This document shows positions 25,627 through 34,408 of a DNA stretch of 36,801 bases, one piece after another (position 1 is the first letter of the stretch; every line of letters begins with the position of its first letter). The stretch is from Bacteroidota bacterium (lineage in GTDB: Bacteria > Bacteroidota > Bacteroidia > Chitinophagales > Saprospiraceae): assembly GCA_963169455.1 (NCBI GenBank), contig CAUJDW010000118.1, positions 1 through 36,801 on the forward strand, read 5' to 3'. The notes under the pieces were generated by a model, which was not told where the DNA came from, did no database searches, and saw only the letters and a list, made by a program, of their open reading frames with translations. A program made the translations under genes and the position numbers.

Positions 25627-27192
25627 TTAATTCCCCGAAAACAAGCTGAAAGAAACCCCCAGGAAGTAGCCGAACTCGTAAGCCGAGCGGGTGGGCACTA
25701 CGTCGGCTTCGGAGCCGATGGAAGGGCCGGGCTGGTAAATGAAGCGGTCGCCGGTGGCATAGCCCTGCCCGAGCCGTTTGGCCTTGGCGCCCATCAGGCC
25801 GCCGTTGATCGTGATCCGCTCCCCTTTGCCCAGGATGAGGCAGGGGCCCAGGAAGAAGGAAATGGACTGGGCGCCGGTTTCTCCGCCGAGGGGAAGCCCG
25901 ATGCCGAAGGAGCCGCCCAGGGAAACATTACCGGCGCTCTGAGGATAGAAATGCACGAAGGAGGTGATGGCCGGCTGGAACGCGTCCTGATCTTCAGCCA
26001 CGATGGTGGAGTCTCTGATGAAATAGGCCTGGGGTTTCCGGAAGAAGCCCCCGAAACTGACCCCTACGCCGGCAGTGACTTTGAAGCCGCCATAGACCGG
26101 GATTTGCAGGCTGGGCAGTTCCCGAAACTGGACGCCGGGCCCTTCTGCTGAATCGGCGGGCTCCAGGGCCATGGAGATGGACAGCGCATCGCCCCCGGCG
26201 GTGGTGCGGTAGGTATAGGAGAAAGTGTTGGCATCCAGTTCCTCCAGTTCATAGCGCAGGGCCAGCAGGTTGGGAATGCTGAGGTTTTGCACTTCGGGCA
26301 GCTTTTCCCGGGCCATCCGGGCGGTTTGCTGGTATTCGGCCAGGCGCATGCTGCCGCTTTGGTGATAGGCGGCCACCCGCTCGATGAAAGCTTCCTCCGC
26401 CTGTAATTGTTCCAGGCTCGCCTGTATGGCGGCCACTTTTTCCAGTTCAGCCGCCAGGGTATCGGCGTATTTGGAATAGCTGTCCAGGCTTTGCACCAGA
26501 TTCTGGCCGGCTTCGGCCTTCCGCAGCACTTCGCTCAGGGAAAGCCCTTCGGCCTGCCGGGCGCCCAGAACGGTTTCCAGGTATTCTTCTGACAGCGCCC
26601 TGATCTTTTGCGGAGGGATGCCTGGGTTGCGTTTCAGCTTCCAGATCTCTTCGGCGGCGATGCTGCTCACCTGCTGGCTTTCCAGGCCTTGCCGGATTTC
26701 CATTCCCTCCTGCCGGATATCCTCTTCCAGAACCTTGATATAAGCAGTGGCGGATTGAAATTGCCGGGCTATGGCGCTGATCTTTTCTGCGGAGGCGCTT
26801 CCAAAACCGCTCCCGCGGCCGAGCAGGTTGAAGTCATCCGGGTTGAAGGACAGGGGGTCGCCCGATGGGTTGAAAATGCTCATGAGCAGGCCAACCGGCG
26901 ATGCCAGGCTGCCGGCTCCACCCGGTATCAGCCCGCCGAAGCCGCCCGCTGCAGGGGCCGAAACAGATCTTTCGTCCCGGGCGCTTATGGCAGCCTTATA
27001 GAGGTAGTTGTTGTAACCGATTACCCGCAAGGTGGCCATTTGCCCGGCGCGGACACGGGGCTTTGTGGTAGGTTTCCCGTCCAGCAGGTAGACGATGGAA
27101 TCGGATTGGACATAGTAAAGGATCTCCAGAGTTTGGCCGGAAGCCTTAGAGATTGCCAGCAGCAGAAAAACCATTAGGATTTGACGAAGCAT
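25627..27192 (-). CDS. Exported protein of unknown function, paralogue of the next gene
   Basis: This 521-residue protein has a signal peptide (MLRQILMVFLLLAISKASGQ). I do not recognise the family. An N-terminal beta-rich part (about 20-80) contains YYVQSDSIVYLLDGKPTTKP and GYNNYLYKAAI. A glycine-rich stretch follows (90-130). A helical, probably coiled-coil middle (about 135-340) has IPPQKIRALSEEYLETVLG and LLALRYELEELDANTF. The C-terminal 150 residues alternate glycine and aromatic residues (GGFKVTAGVGVSFGGFF, SFVHFYPQSAGNVSLGGSFGIG, YEFGYFLGVSFSLFSG) as in outer-membrane beta strands. An outer-membrane or surface location is inferred. It lies 50 bp downstream of its paralogue, probably in one operon. 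Confidence 0.85.
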   Translation of the reverse strand: MLRQILMVFLLLAISKASGQTLEILYYVQSDSIVYLLDGKPTTKPRVRAGQMATLRVIGYNNYLYKAAISARDERSVSAPAAGGFGGLIPGGAGSLASPVGLLMSIFNPSGDPLSFNPDDFNLLGRGSGFGSASAEKISAIARQFQSATAYIKVLEEDIRQEGMEIRQGLESQQVSSIAAEEIWKLKRNPGIPPQKIRALSEEYLETVLGARQAEGLSLSEVLRKAEAGQNLVQSLDSYSKYADTLAAELEKVAAIQASLEQLQAEEAFIERVAAYHQSGSMRLAEYQQTARMAREKLPEVQNLSIPNLLALRYELEELDANTFSYTYRTTAGGDALSISMALEPADSAEGPGVQFRELPSLQIPVYGGFKVTAGVGVSFGGFFRKPQAYFIRDSTIVAEDQDAFQPAITSFVHFYPQSAGNVSLGGSFGIGLPLGGETGAQSISFFLGPCLILGKGERITINGGLMGAKAKRLGQGYATGDRFIYQPGPSIGSEADVVPTRSAYEFGYFLGVSFSLFSGN

Positions 27193-27242
27193 CGGAACGT
27201 GTTTTTTGTGAGTGGTTATCAGGCGCCTGGTTTTCGTGTTTT

Positions 27243-28772
27243 TTATCGGCCCGATAGGAAATTAAAGGAAATGCCCAGGAAATAGCCGAGTTCGTAAACG
27301 GAGCGAGTGGGCACAATGTCGGCTTCTGAAATAAACCTGTCACCAAGGCTGTATCCTTTTCCCAGGCGTTCGACTCTGCCGCCCATTAGCCCGCCGGTCA
27401 GGGCCATGCTTTCATTTTCGCCGAAGATTAGGCTGGGGCCAAAGAAAAAGGAAGCCGACTGCAGGCCGCTGCCGTCGCCGATGGAAATACCCAGCCCGAA
27501 GGCTCCTCCGAAGGAAAGATTGCCGCTGCTTTGGGGATAGAAATGAATAAAAGAAGTGATGATCGGCGAAAAGCGGTCCCGGCCTTCCGACACGATCGTG
27601 GAATCCCGCAGGAAATAGGCCTGTTGCTGCTCGAAGAAGCTGCCGAAGCTGACGCCAAAACTAGCGCCCAACTTCATGCTCCCCCCAACCGGCACCTCAA
27701 TCGCAGGCAAGGCGGGAGCGGAAACGCCCATGATTTTTGCCGAATCGATAGGCTCAAGGGCTATGTTGAAGCGCATGCGGTTGCCCCGGGCGGTGGTGCG
27801 ATAAGTATGCGCAAAGTCGTTGGCCTGTAATTCCTCCAGTTCATAGCGCAGGGTGAGCAGGTTGGCGACATCGAGAGGGCTGGTTTTGGGCAGTTCCCGC
27901 ATGGTGGTTTGGGCCACCTGCTTGTACTGGGCCAGGCGCCGGCTGCCTTCGTGGTGATAGGCGCTTACGCTTTTCACAAACTGGCTGTCAATCTGAAGCT
28001 CGATCAGTGTAGCTTCCACTGCCGCCATCCGGTTCAGTTCCAGGGCCAGGGTGTCAGTATAACGTTCATATAGTTGTACCTTTTCGGCGAGCATTTCCGG
28101 CGTTTCGGCTTTTTCCACCAGGCTGCCCAGGCTGATCTCTTCCGGATTGTGCGTTCCAAGAATGGTTTCGAGATACTGGGTGGATAACTCCTTGATCCGG
28201 TTGGGGGGAATGCGGGGGTTGAATTTGAGCTTCTGGATTTCATCGGCGGCTATTCCCTTTATCTTTTGGCTTTCCATTGCTTTTTGAATGGCTTTCCCCT
28301 GGATATGGATGTTTTCCTCAAGGGATTGGACATAAGCGGCGCTGGCTTTGAATTCTCTGGCCAGGGCATTCGCCTTGCTGGCAAAGCCAAAACTTGGGCT
28401 CAACAGGTTGAAGGCCTCAGCGGGGAAACCGGAAGGGGCCATAGTATTAAACAATTGCATTAGTGGATTGAACGCCTCCACGCCTTCGGCTCCTGCATTT
28501 GGCGTCAGGCCCTGCAGCCCGCCGCTCAGGGCGGGCGCCAGAACCTCCTGCCCTTCTTCTTCCTCGATGGAGGCCTGGTAGAGATAATTGTTGTAATTCA
28601 CAATCCGCACTGTAACGGGCCTGCCCTTGCGTGCGCGAGGCTTCTGGGCCGGTTTGCCATCCATAAAGTAAGCGATGGAGTCATTGTGCGCGAAGTACCG
28701 GATTTCGAGCCCCTGCCCGCAGAGCAGGCTGGCGGAAAGCATGATGAAAGGAATGAGTTTCAGGCATTTCAT
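27243..28772 (-). CDS. Exported protein of unknown function, upstream paralogue of the pair
   Basis: This 509-residue protein is collinear with its downstream neighbour over the whole length. Shared blocks include DSIAYFMDGKPAQKPRARKG, YNNYLYQASI, IPPNRIKELSTQYLETILG, LLTLRYELEELQAN, TYRTTARGN, YFLRDSTIVSEG, HFYPQSSGNLSFGGAFGLG and VPTRSVYELGYFLGISF. The start is set at the ATG at 28772 (MKCLKLIPFIMLSASLLCGQ), which opens with a signal peptide. A start at 28841 would add 23 residues with no signal character. Layout: N-terminal beta part, coiled-coil middle, C-terminal strands typical of outer-membrane proteins. It diverges from the HExxH lipoprotein gene across a 221-bp gap in which I see no clear -7 box. 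Confidence 0.85.
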   Translation of the reverse strand: MKCLKLIPFIMLSASLLCGQGLEIRYFAHNDSIAYFMDGKPAQKPRARKGRPVTVRIVNYNNYLYQASIEEEEGQEVLAPALSGGLQGLTPNAGAEGVEAFNPLMQLFNTMAPSGFPAEAFNLLSPSFGFASKANALAREFKASAAYVQSLEENIHIQGKAIQKAMESQKIKGIAADEIQKLKFNPRIPPNRIKELSTQYLETILGTHNPEEISLGSLVEKAETPEMLAEKVQLYERYTDTLALELNRMAAVEATLIELQIDSQFVKSVSAYHHEGSRRLAQYKQVAQTTMRELPKTSPLDVANLLTLRYELEELQANDFAHTYRTTARGNRMRFNIALEPIDSAKIMGVSAPALPAIEVPVGGSMKLGASFGVSFGSFFEQQQAYFLRDSTIVSEGRDRFSPIITSFIHFYPQSSGNLSFGGAFGLGISIGDGSGLQSASFFFGPSLIFGENESMALTGGLMGGRVERLGKGYSLGDRFISEADIVPTRSVYELGYFLGISFNFLSGR

Positions 28773-28993
28773 CTGTCTGGAGTTTACGTGTTTATTTGGG
28801 CTGCGCCAAAAGGTTACTTTGTTCCTCCTGGGAATACCCAAAATCGGGCTTTCTTCCGATAGTTTTTCTAATTTCAGGACTTAATTTGCCGGAGCAGGGC
28901 TTTTTTGGGGGCGCCATCTGAAACAGCCCTCCCTTTTCTATGGGGTGGCCGGGTAACCCAGGGCATCATTTCCAAATAAACGCTCAAAAAAAA

Positions 28994-30649
28994 ATGAGAA
29001 AACAATCGCCTTTTATCATCCTGTTCTGCCTTTTGCCCGGCCTGCTTCTGGCCTGCGGCGGGGAGGACGGCGTTTTCGCCTACGTCCGCAACAGCCAGGG
29101 CCAGGCGGCGCGCGGCAATGTGGCCGGCTATAAATATGAAGTTGCGGCCGGCATTTTCAACCGACTGGTGCAGGCCCGCGGCGATTTCCGGCAGCCCGCC
29201 CCGGATTTCGTTATGAATGACGGGCGCCGCAACATAGCCTGGATGAACCCAAAGAAAAGGCAGATCGGGCTGGAGGAAGCTGCTTATGACCTCTGCACCA
29301 CTTTCGGCCCCGATTCGCTCAATGCCCTGGCGGCCCTGCTGGCCCACGAGATGATTCATTATTACGAAAAGCACGACTGGACGCGGCAGTTCGCCAGCGC
29401 CAATCCCGATACCGAAGCCGCAAAAGCCCTGGAGGGGCCAAGGGACGGCCTCCCCCTGGAAACGCAGGCGGACTACCTCGGGGGCTTTCTTGCCCTTTCC
29501 GCCGGTTTTGATACCTATGGCATCGTGCCGGAGCTGCTGCCCAAAGCCTATGCAGCATACCTCCTGCCCGCTCAGCTGCCGGATTATCCGCCGCTGGCCG
29601 ACCGCATCGCCTTTGCCCATAATGCCTCCGAGCATTTGCAAAAACTCAGCACGGCCTTCCGGGCCGCCGGCTGCCTCACCGTGGTGGGCGCATATAATGA
29701 GGCCCTGGATTATTATCAGTACGTCCTGAAGGATTATCAGAGCCGGGAGTTGTACAACAACCTGGGCGTGCTGGATGTGCTGTCTGCCCTGGAATACTTC
29801 AGCCCGAAGGAGATGCCTTACGCCCTGCCCCTGGAGCTGGATGCGGAATCCCGCCTCCACCGCTCCAGCCGGGCCGTCGATTCGGCGGCTGTGCGCACTG
29901 CATTGCTGCAGGACGCGCTCCGGCAGTTCGAACGCGCCGCCCAACTGGACGAGAATTATCCGGCGGCCCTGCTAAACAGGGCCTGTGCGCACCTGCTGCT
30001 GGATGAAGGGGAGGATGCCACTTATTGGGCCCGAAAGGCAAAAAAACTGGGCCAGAAATTAAAACTGGCCCAGGAGGCTGCCGATGCCGATATCCTGCTG
30101 GGCATTATCGCGGTACTGGAAGGAGATAGAGAAACGGCCGAGGCAACCTTCCGCAAAGCTGCTGCCGCCGGCCATCCGCTGGCTGCGGCCAACCTGGCGG
30201 TGCTCACCGGGGAAGGCGCTTCGGCATCCGGTATTCTGGGGTTTGCCACAACGCCCGAAACCGGCGTGGAACGCATCGACGGGCTGCTGCTGGACGACTT
30301 CATGGCCGCGCCGGACCTGGACATGCAGGTGGAAGTTTCCAAAGGTGTTTTTTGCGGTTTTAAACAACGGTCTAACTCCCAGGTAGTGGCGCATTACGTG
30401 GATGAAAACAATTATGCCTTTTTCCTGATCAGCCGGGAAAATTTCGAGGGCGCCACCCGCAGGGGCATAAAAGCAGGGGATACCCTGGATGCCCTGCTGG
30501 AAGCCTACCCCGGCCGGCATAACGTTGTGTCTGCCCGGCAGGGTACTTTCCTGGTTTATCCGCTCGAAAAGCTTATCTTTCTGATCGGTTCGGATGGAAA
30601 GATGAAGCAGTGGATGGTGTACCGGATGAAGCGCGGAGAGGGGGGGTAG
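28994..30649 (+). CDS. HExxH (M48-like) lipoprotein with TPR-like region, paralogue A
   Basis: This is a 551-residue lipoprotein: the lipobox LLLAC places the modified cysteine at 21. The metal motif HEMIH (118-122) is followed by ETQADYLGGF (156-165), the arrangement of gluzincins such as M48 (third ligand E156, then AD). The middle has helical repeat units, including AYNEALDYYQYVLKDYQSRELYNNLGV (seen in two parts) and ALLNRACAHLLLDEGEDA, which fit TPRs. The C-terminal part (about 480-545) contains GIKAGDTLDALLEAYPG and KLIFLIGSDGKMKQWMVYRM, shared with paralogue B. The start is ATG 28994 (MRKQSPF); an in-frame ATG at 28940 would spoil the signal peptide. The protein should act in the periplasm or on the outer membrane. 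Its substrate is unknown. Confidence 0.85.
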   Translation: MRKQSPFIILFCLLPGLLLACGGEDGVFAYVRNSQGQAARGNVAGYKYEVAAGIFNRLVQARGDFRQPAPDFVMNDGRRNIAWMNPKKRQIGLEEAAYDLCTTFGPDSLNALAALLAHEMIHYYEKHDWTRQFASANPDTEAAKALEGPRDGLPLETQADYLGGFLALSAGFDTYGIVPELLPKAYAAYLLPAQLPDYPPLADRIAFAHNASEHLQKLSTAFRAAGCLTVVGAYNEALDYYQYVLKDYQSRELYNNLGVLDVLSALEYFSPKEMPYALPLELDAESRLHRSSRAVDSAAVRTALLQDALRQFERAAQLDENYPAALLNRACAHLLLDEGEDATYWARKAKKLGQKLKLAQEAADADILLGIIAVLEGDRETAEATFRKAAAAGHPLAAANLAVLTGEGASASGILGFATTPETGVERIDGLLLDDFMAAPDLDMQVEVSKGVFCGFKQRSNSQVVAHYVDENNYAFFLISRENFEGATRRGIKAGDTLDALLEAYPGRHNVVSARQGTFLVYPLEKLIFLIGSDGKMKQWMVYRMKRGEGG

Positions 30650-30660
30650 GGGGTATCATG

Positions 30661-30800
30661 GCTATATTGTTATATGGCTATATTGTTATATGGCTATATT
30701 GTTGTATGGCTATATTGTTGTATGGCTATATTGTTATAGGGCTATATTGTTGTATGGCTATATTGTTGTATGGCTATATTGTTGTATGGCTATATTGTTG
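30661..30800. repeat. 16-bp tandem array (copy B)
   Basis: Eight full units and one partial of GCTATATTGTTGTATG, with some units reading GTTATATG or GTTATAGG. The array starts 11 bp after the stop of the HExxH lipoprotein gene. Apart from one base and orientation it matches the array at 1-136. Reading frames run through it (MAILLYGYIV type), but they are a by-product of the repeat. The following 157 bp to 30957 show no gene and no clear promoter. Confidence 0.95.
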
Positions 30801-30957
30801 GTTTGTAGGGCCTACGGGCCTGTTTGAAATTCGATCCTGGACTCCTTTACCGCTGGTGCGGGCCTCCCTTGGGCCGCTTCCGGCATCCGATGCCTGACAT
30901 GCCAGACATATCAGAAGAACAAACACAATATTTACTAACACAAAAACCTGAGATGCC

Positions 30958-31863
30958 ATGTTCCGCAGACAAATGCTCACAATGATTGGCCTGCTGTGCT
31001 TTCTGGGCGCGCAGGCCCAGGGCGACGTGCCCATTCTGCTGACTGAAACCTACAAAACCGTGAAGTACGCCCCGGGAGAGGGGCTGAAATTTTCCAAAGC
31101 CATGGGAGGGCAGGCCCTTCAGGCGGATGGCGTACTGAAGCTGGGAGGAAAATCCGTGGCCAAGCTATACTGCAACGGGAAGTTCGTGGAGGTGAAAGGC
31201 AAAGGCGCCCATAAGGTTGCCGATGAACTGGGAGAAACGCTGAACAATTCCCCTTTTGGCTTCGCCAACCGCTTCAACGACTTCCTGCTGGCGTCCAGCG
31301 ATGGTGGTTCGGCCACGGGCCAGAAGGTGAGCCCTCCGGGTTCGGGGTCCGGCTGGGGCGATAAGAGCAAAAAGATCAAACCCGGCATCCGCATCGGCGC
31401 CGTCGGCGCCGACGAGGATGTGGTTTTCAGCTGGTCGGCTGAAAAACCCGCTACGGCCTACGTATTCCGGATACTGGGCAAAGGCGATGAAGCCGTTTAC
31501 GAAGCCGAAACCGTTGGCGCCGCGCATACCGTCGGCCTGAAGGCGCTGGGCCTGATGCCCGGCATGACGTACTACTGGCATGTAGCGGACAAGGGCGACA
31601 GCAGCGCCGACACCGGCAAGCTCGATTTCGAAGTCAAAACCCCCGAAGCCCGCGACAAGGCCCTGGCCGGGCTGAAAAATGACGCCGCCTACGAACAGGC
31701 CGGCCCGGCGATGAAAAAGCTGATGGAAGCAGCCGCCTTTGAGGACGGCGGGTTCTACTACGCCGCCATGGTGGCCTATACCGGAGCCCTGAAGCTGAAT
31801 ACGGATGACGCTATCGCCCAAAAGCTGCAGCAGGCGTATATGAAAAGAATGGGGCTGAAGTGA
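30958..31863 (+). CDS. Exported FecR-like / fibronectin-III-like protein
   Basis: The 301-residue protein starts with a signal peptide (MFRRQMLTMIGLLCFLGAQAQ). Residues about 30-90 (KYAPGEGLKFSKAMGG, LKLGGKSVAKLYCNGKFVEV) resemble the small beta domain of FecR-type proteins. A low-complexity GS linker follows (113-135). Residues about 143-228 (GIRIGAVGADEDVVFSWS, AYVFRILGK, MPGMTYYWHVADKG) look like a fibronectin-III-type fold. The last 60 residues are helical and could be one TPR-like unit (GGFYYAAMVAYTGALKLNTDDAI). Domain names are from pattern only. It is convergent with the caspase gene and shares a terminator with it. Confidence 0.75.
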   Translation: MFRRQMLTMIGLLCFLGAQAQGDVPILLTETYKTVKYAPGEGLKFSKAMGGQALQADGVLKLGGKSVAKLYCNGKFVEVKGKGAHKVADELGETLNNSPFGFANRFNDFLLASSDGGSATGQKVSPPGSGSGWGDKSKKIKPGIRIGAVGADEDVVFSWSAEKPATAYVFRILGKGDEAVYEAETVGAAHTVGLKALGLMPGMTYYWHVADKGDSSADTGKLDFEVKTPEARDKALAGLKNDAAYEQAGPAMKKLMEAAAFEDGGFYYAAMVAYTGALKLNTDDAIAQKLQQAYMKRMGLK

Positions 31864-31887
31864 TAACTGGCCCGGAAATTGTTTGGA

Positions 31888-31931
31888 AATCCTTGATCCG
31901 GCACGAAAGCGGATCAGGGATTTTCTGTTTT
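31888..31931. terminator. Shared terminator between convergent genes
   Basis: AATCCTTGATCCG (31888-31900) pairs with CGGATCAGGGATT (31910-31922), a 13-bp stem with one G-T pair. It is followed by TTCTGTTTT. It lies 25 nt after the FecR-like gene, between two convergent genes. The 130 bp on to 32065 show no gene. Confidence 0.8.
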
Positions 31932-32065
31932 CCAGCGGCTTAATTCGCATATTCCAGGCCGATAACCGTTGTGAAAGAGCGGTTTCGAAAGACGGTTAAA
32001 GGCAGGAAAAGGCCTTTCGCTATTCTTTGCGGTCAAACCATAGCAGAGAGCCATTTTGGGGGTTC

Positions 32066-34315
32066 TCAATTCCTATACCGCTCCAGCAACTCCATAAACT
32101 GCGGGTGTGCTCTCATCCCCTCAAAATGCGCACTGTTCTTCAGAAAACTGAAATTCGAATACCCCTTTTCCAGGGCCTTTTCCAGCCATTCCAGGGCCTG
32201 GCCGGGCTGTTGTTGCCGGGCCAGGGCGGCGGCCAGGTTCACCATGCCTTCCGGGTCTTCGGGCCGGAGCCGGAGGTATGCCCTGAAGGCATCGGCTGCT
32301 TCGGGGTACTTTTCCCATTGAAGGTACAGGTCGCCAAGGTTGTGATGCACCATGGGCAGGTTGGGGCCGTTGGACAGGGCCTGCCGGAACAGCGATTCGG
32401 CTTCCGGGAATTTTCCCTCGCCAATGGCTATGTTGGCCAGCAGGTTGCCGGCGTCGAAATGGGCGGGGCTGAGCGCTATCGTCCGGCGCAGGGCGGCGCG
32501 GGCGTCCTCCATGGCGCCTTCGGCCCAGTGCAGGTAGCCCAGGGCGTAGAAGGCGTCCACATAGGTGGAATCGTAGCGCACGGCTTTGCGGAATTGTTCC
32601 AGGGCCGTTGCGTTGTCCCCCTGGCGCAGGGCGATGATGCCCAGGTTGTAGTGCGGCACAGGGTAGCTTTCGCGGATGGCGATGGCCTGTTTCGCTTTTT
32701 CGATGGCTTCGTCTATTCTGCCCAGGTCCTGCAGCGCGCTGCCCATATTGGCGATAGGCACGACCCAGGTGGGGGAGAGGTGGGCCGTTTTTTGGAAAAA
32801 GCCCAGCGCTTTTTCCTTTTGTTTGAGCCTTAGGTAGCAGAGCCCCAGCTCGTTGTAGGCGTAGGCCGCCAGGGAGTCCAGTTCGAGAGCCTGCTCCTGT
32901 TTTTGGATGGCCAGTTGCAGCAGCGAATCCCGCATTTCCGTCTGATCGGCCTGCAGGCGCAGGTTGAGCCCATCGAAGTAGGCCTGCCGTGCGCGCAGCC
33001 CGGCGTACTGGAAATTATCGGGCCCCAGCAGTTCGGCGGCTTTGCCCAGGTAGCCGGGGTAGGTTTTATAGGCATCGGACAGTTTCCAGCGGCGCGCCAT
33101 TTCGTGGGGGGCGGACTCCAGGTAGTCGTTGATGGCCTGCTGGGCTTCATCCTGCAGCCCGGCGGCCAGGCTGCGGCGCATGTCGCCCAGCAGGGCCTGC
33201 AGGGCGGGCTCGCGCTCCATCTGCCGGAGCAGGGCGTAGGCCGAGCCCTCTTCGGGGTACAGCAAATGCCTGTCGGCCAGGGCTTCCCGGAACCGGCGGT
33301 AGAGGGGATGCCCGATGGTGTCGGGCGCCAGGCTGCGGCTGCGGCTGCCGAGCGAGGCGATCAGGTTGCCGGGCTGGGCGCTCCTTTCGGCCAGGGCCAG
33401 CAGGGTGTCTTCGTTGACCCGGTACAGCATGGCCGTTCCGTCGCCTTCGATTTTGGGGATCTGGTTTTTGCCCCGGGCTGCCGCCTGAACCGACACGTTC
33501 TGGATCAGGAAGAGCTGCAGTTCCAGCAGGCTCACCATCAGGTCCTTGTTGTTGTCGGCCAGGCCTTTGAGCCCGTCGATGAGGTAGTAGGAGAACAGCC
33601 CGCGGCCGCCGCCCCATTCCGCCCCTTCCAGGGAGAGCTGGTTGGGCTGGCAGGAGAGTATCTTGATTTCGTTGGCGAATTGTTCGGCCAGGCGTTCGGC
33701 GGTGGCCTGCACGCCGGCCTGCCCGCCCGCCAGCTTGCCCGCCCGGCAGGCGTCGGTGATCAGCATGACCCGGGCCCCTTTGGCGGCCGACAGGGTTTTG
33801 ACCATGGACTTCAGGTAAATGATGTCGAAAGCGCCGCCGAGCCAGTAGTTGGCGTTGGAGGCGTCGTAGGCCAGAAGAAAGCCGTGCTGGTCGATGGTGA
33901 TGTTTTCCATGTCGCCATGGCCGGCAAAGTAGATGATCGCCTGGTCGCCCTTTCGGGTTTCCTGGATCAGCCAGGTGAGGGCGGCGCCGATCTGCCCCTT
34001 GGTGGCCTCGCCGTTGAGCAGTAGGCGGATGTTTTCGGCAGGCGCCCGGCCGCCTGCATCGGATTGCAGGAAGGCAGCGAATGCCATCGCGTCGGCATCG
34101 GCGAACTGCAGGTCCGGGATCTGCTCGTTCTGATAATCGGAGATTCCGATGATGACGGCCCGCGTGGCAGCCTGCTGGCCGGTGGGTATCTGGGCCGGGG
34201 CGGTGAAACACAGCAGCAAAGCCGCCGGCAGGGCCCGGATGCCCCTGTTCTTCGCCAGGCGGGGTAACCATTTTATGCTTTGGAAAATATACATGTCGAA
34301 CGGAGGTGTTTTCAT
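32066..34315 (-). CDS. Exported caspase-like (C14) peptidase with TPR repeats
   Basis: This 749-residue protein begins with an export signal (hydrophobic stretch ALPAALLLCFTAPAQ, about 28-42). A second possible start is ATG 34294 (MYIFQSIKW). Residues about 50-300 form a caspase/metacaspase p20-like domain: RAVIIGISDYQ, the catalytic histidine in YFAGHGDM (H133) and the catalytic cysteine in LITDACRAGK (C190). A helical middle follows. From about 465 to 720 there are some seven TPR units with the usual G/Y/A/P spacing (YAYNELGLCYLRLKQKEKAL, PHYNLGIIALRQGDNATAL, VHHNLGDLYLQWEKYPEAA). Both dyad residues are present, so it may be active, probably with basic P1 preference as in bacterial metacaspases. 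It is divergent from HExxH paralogue B, 93 bp away. Confidence 0.9.
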   Translation of the reverse strand: MKTPPFDMYIFQSIKWLPRLAKNRGIRALPAALLLCFTAPAQIPTGQQAATRAVIIGISDYQNEQIPDLQFADADAMAFAAFLQSDAGGRAPAENIRLLLNGEATKGQIGAALTWLIQETRKGDQAIIYFAGHGDMENITIDQHGFLLAYDASNANYWLGGAFDIIYLKSMVKTLSAAKGARVMLITDACRAGKLAGGQAGVQATAERLAEQFANEIKILSCQPNQLSLEGAEWGGGRGLFSYYLIDGLKGLADNNKDLMVSLLELQLFLIQNVSVQAAARGKNQIPKIEGDGTAMLYRVNEDTLLALAERSAQPGNLIASLGSRSRSLAPDTIGHPLYRRFREALADRHLLYPEEGSAYALLRQMEREPALQALLGDMRRSLAAGLQDEAQQAINDYLESAPHEMARRWKLSDAYKTYPGYLGKAAELLGPDNFQYAGLRARQAYFDGLNLRLQADQTEMRDSLLQLAIQKQEQALELDSLAAYAYNELGLCYLRLKQKEKALGFFQKTAHLSPTWVVPIANMGSALQDLGRIDEAIEKAKQAIAIRESYPVPHYNLGIIALRQGDNATALEQFRKAVRYDSTYVDAFYALGYLHWAEGAMEDARAALRRTIALSPAHFDAGNLLANIAIGEGKFPEAESLFRQALSNGPNLPMVHHNLGDLYLQWEKYPEAADAFRAYLRLRPEDPEGMVNLAAALARQQQPGQALEWLEKALEKGYSNFSFLKNSAHFEGMRAHPQFMELLERYRN

Positions 34316-34408
34316 TGCAGTAATTTGAAAAATAAGGCAGTGGTTACCTTCTGATTAGCTAAATTCGTCAAATCAACCAATATTTTCCATCATCCTAAAC
34401 CCTGCACA

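Noticed and set aside
30610-30897. Open frame of MAILLYGYIV-type peptides
   Set aside because: Translation of the 16-bp array; starts within the end of the upstream gene and has no other support.
32027-32833. Plus-strand frame opposite the TPR part of the caspase gene
   Set aside because: Shadow frame; the minus strand shows clear TPR units in the same region.
32066-34315. Caspase protein as an intracellular abortive-infection (phage defence) effector
   Set aside because: The N-terminal export signal places it outside the cytoplasm, and no sensor, toxin or other defence gene is adjacent.
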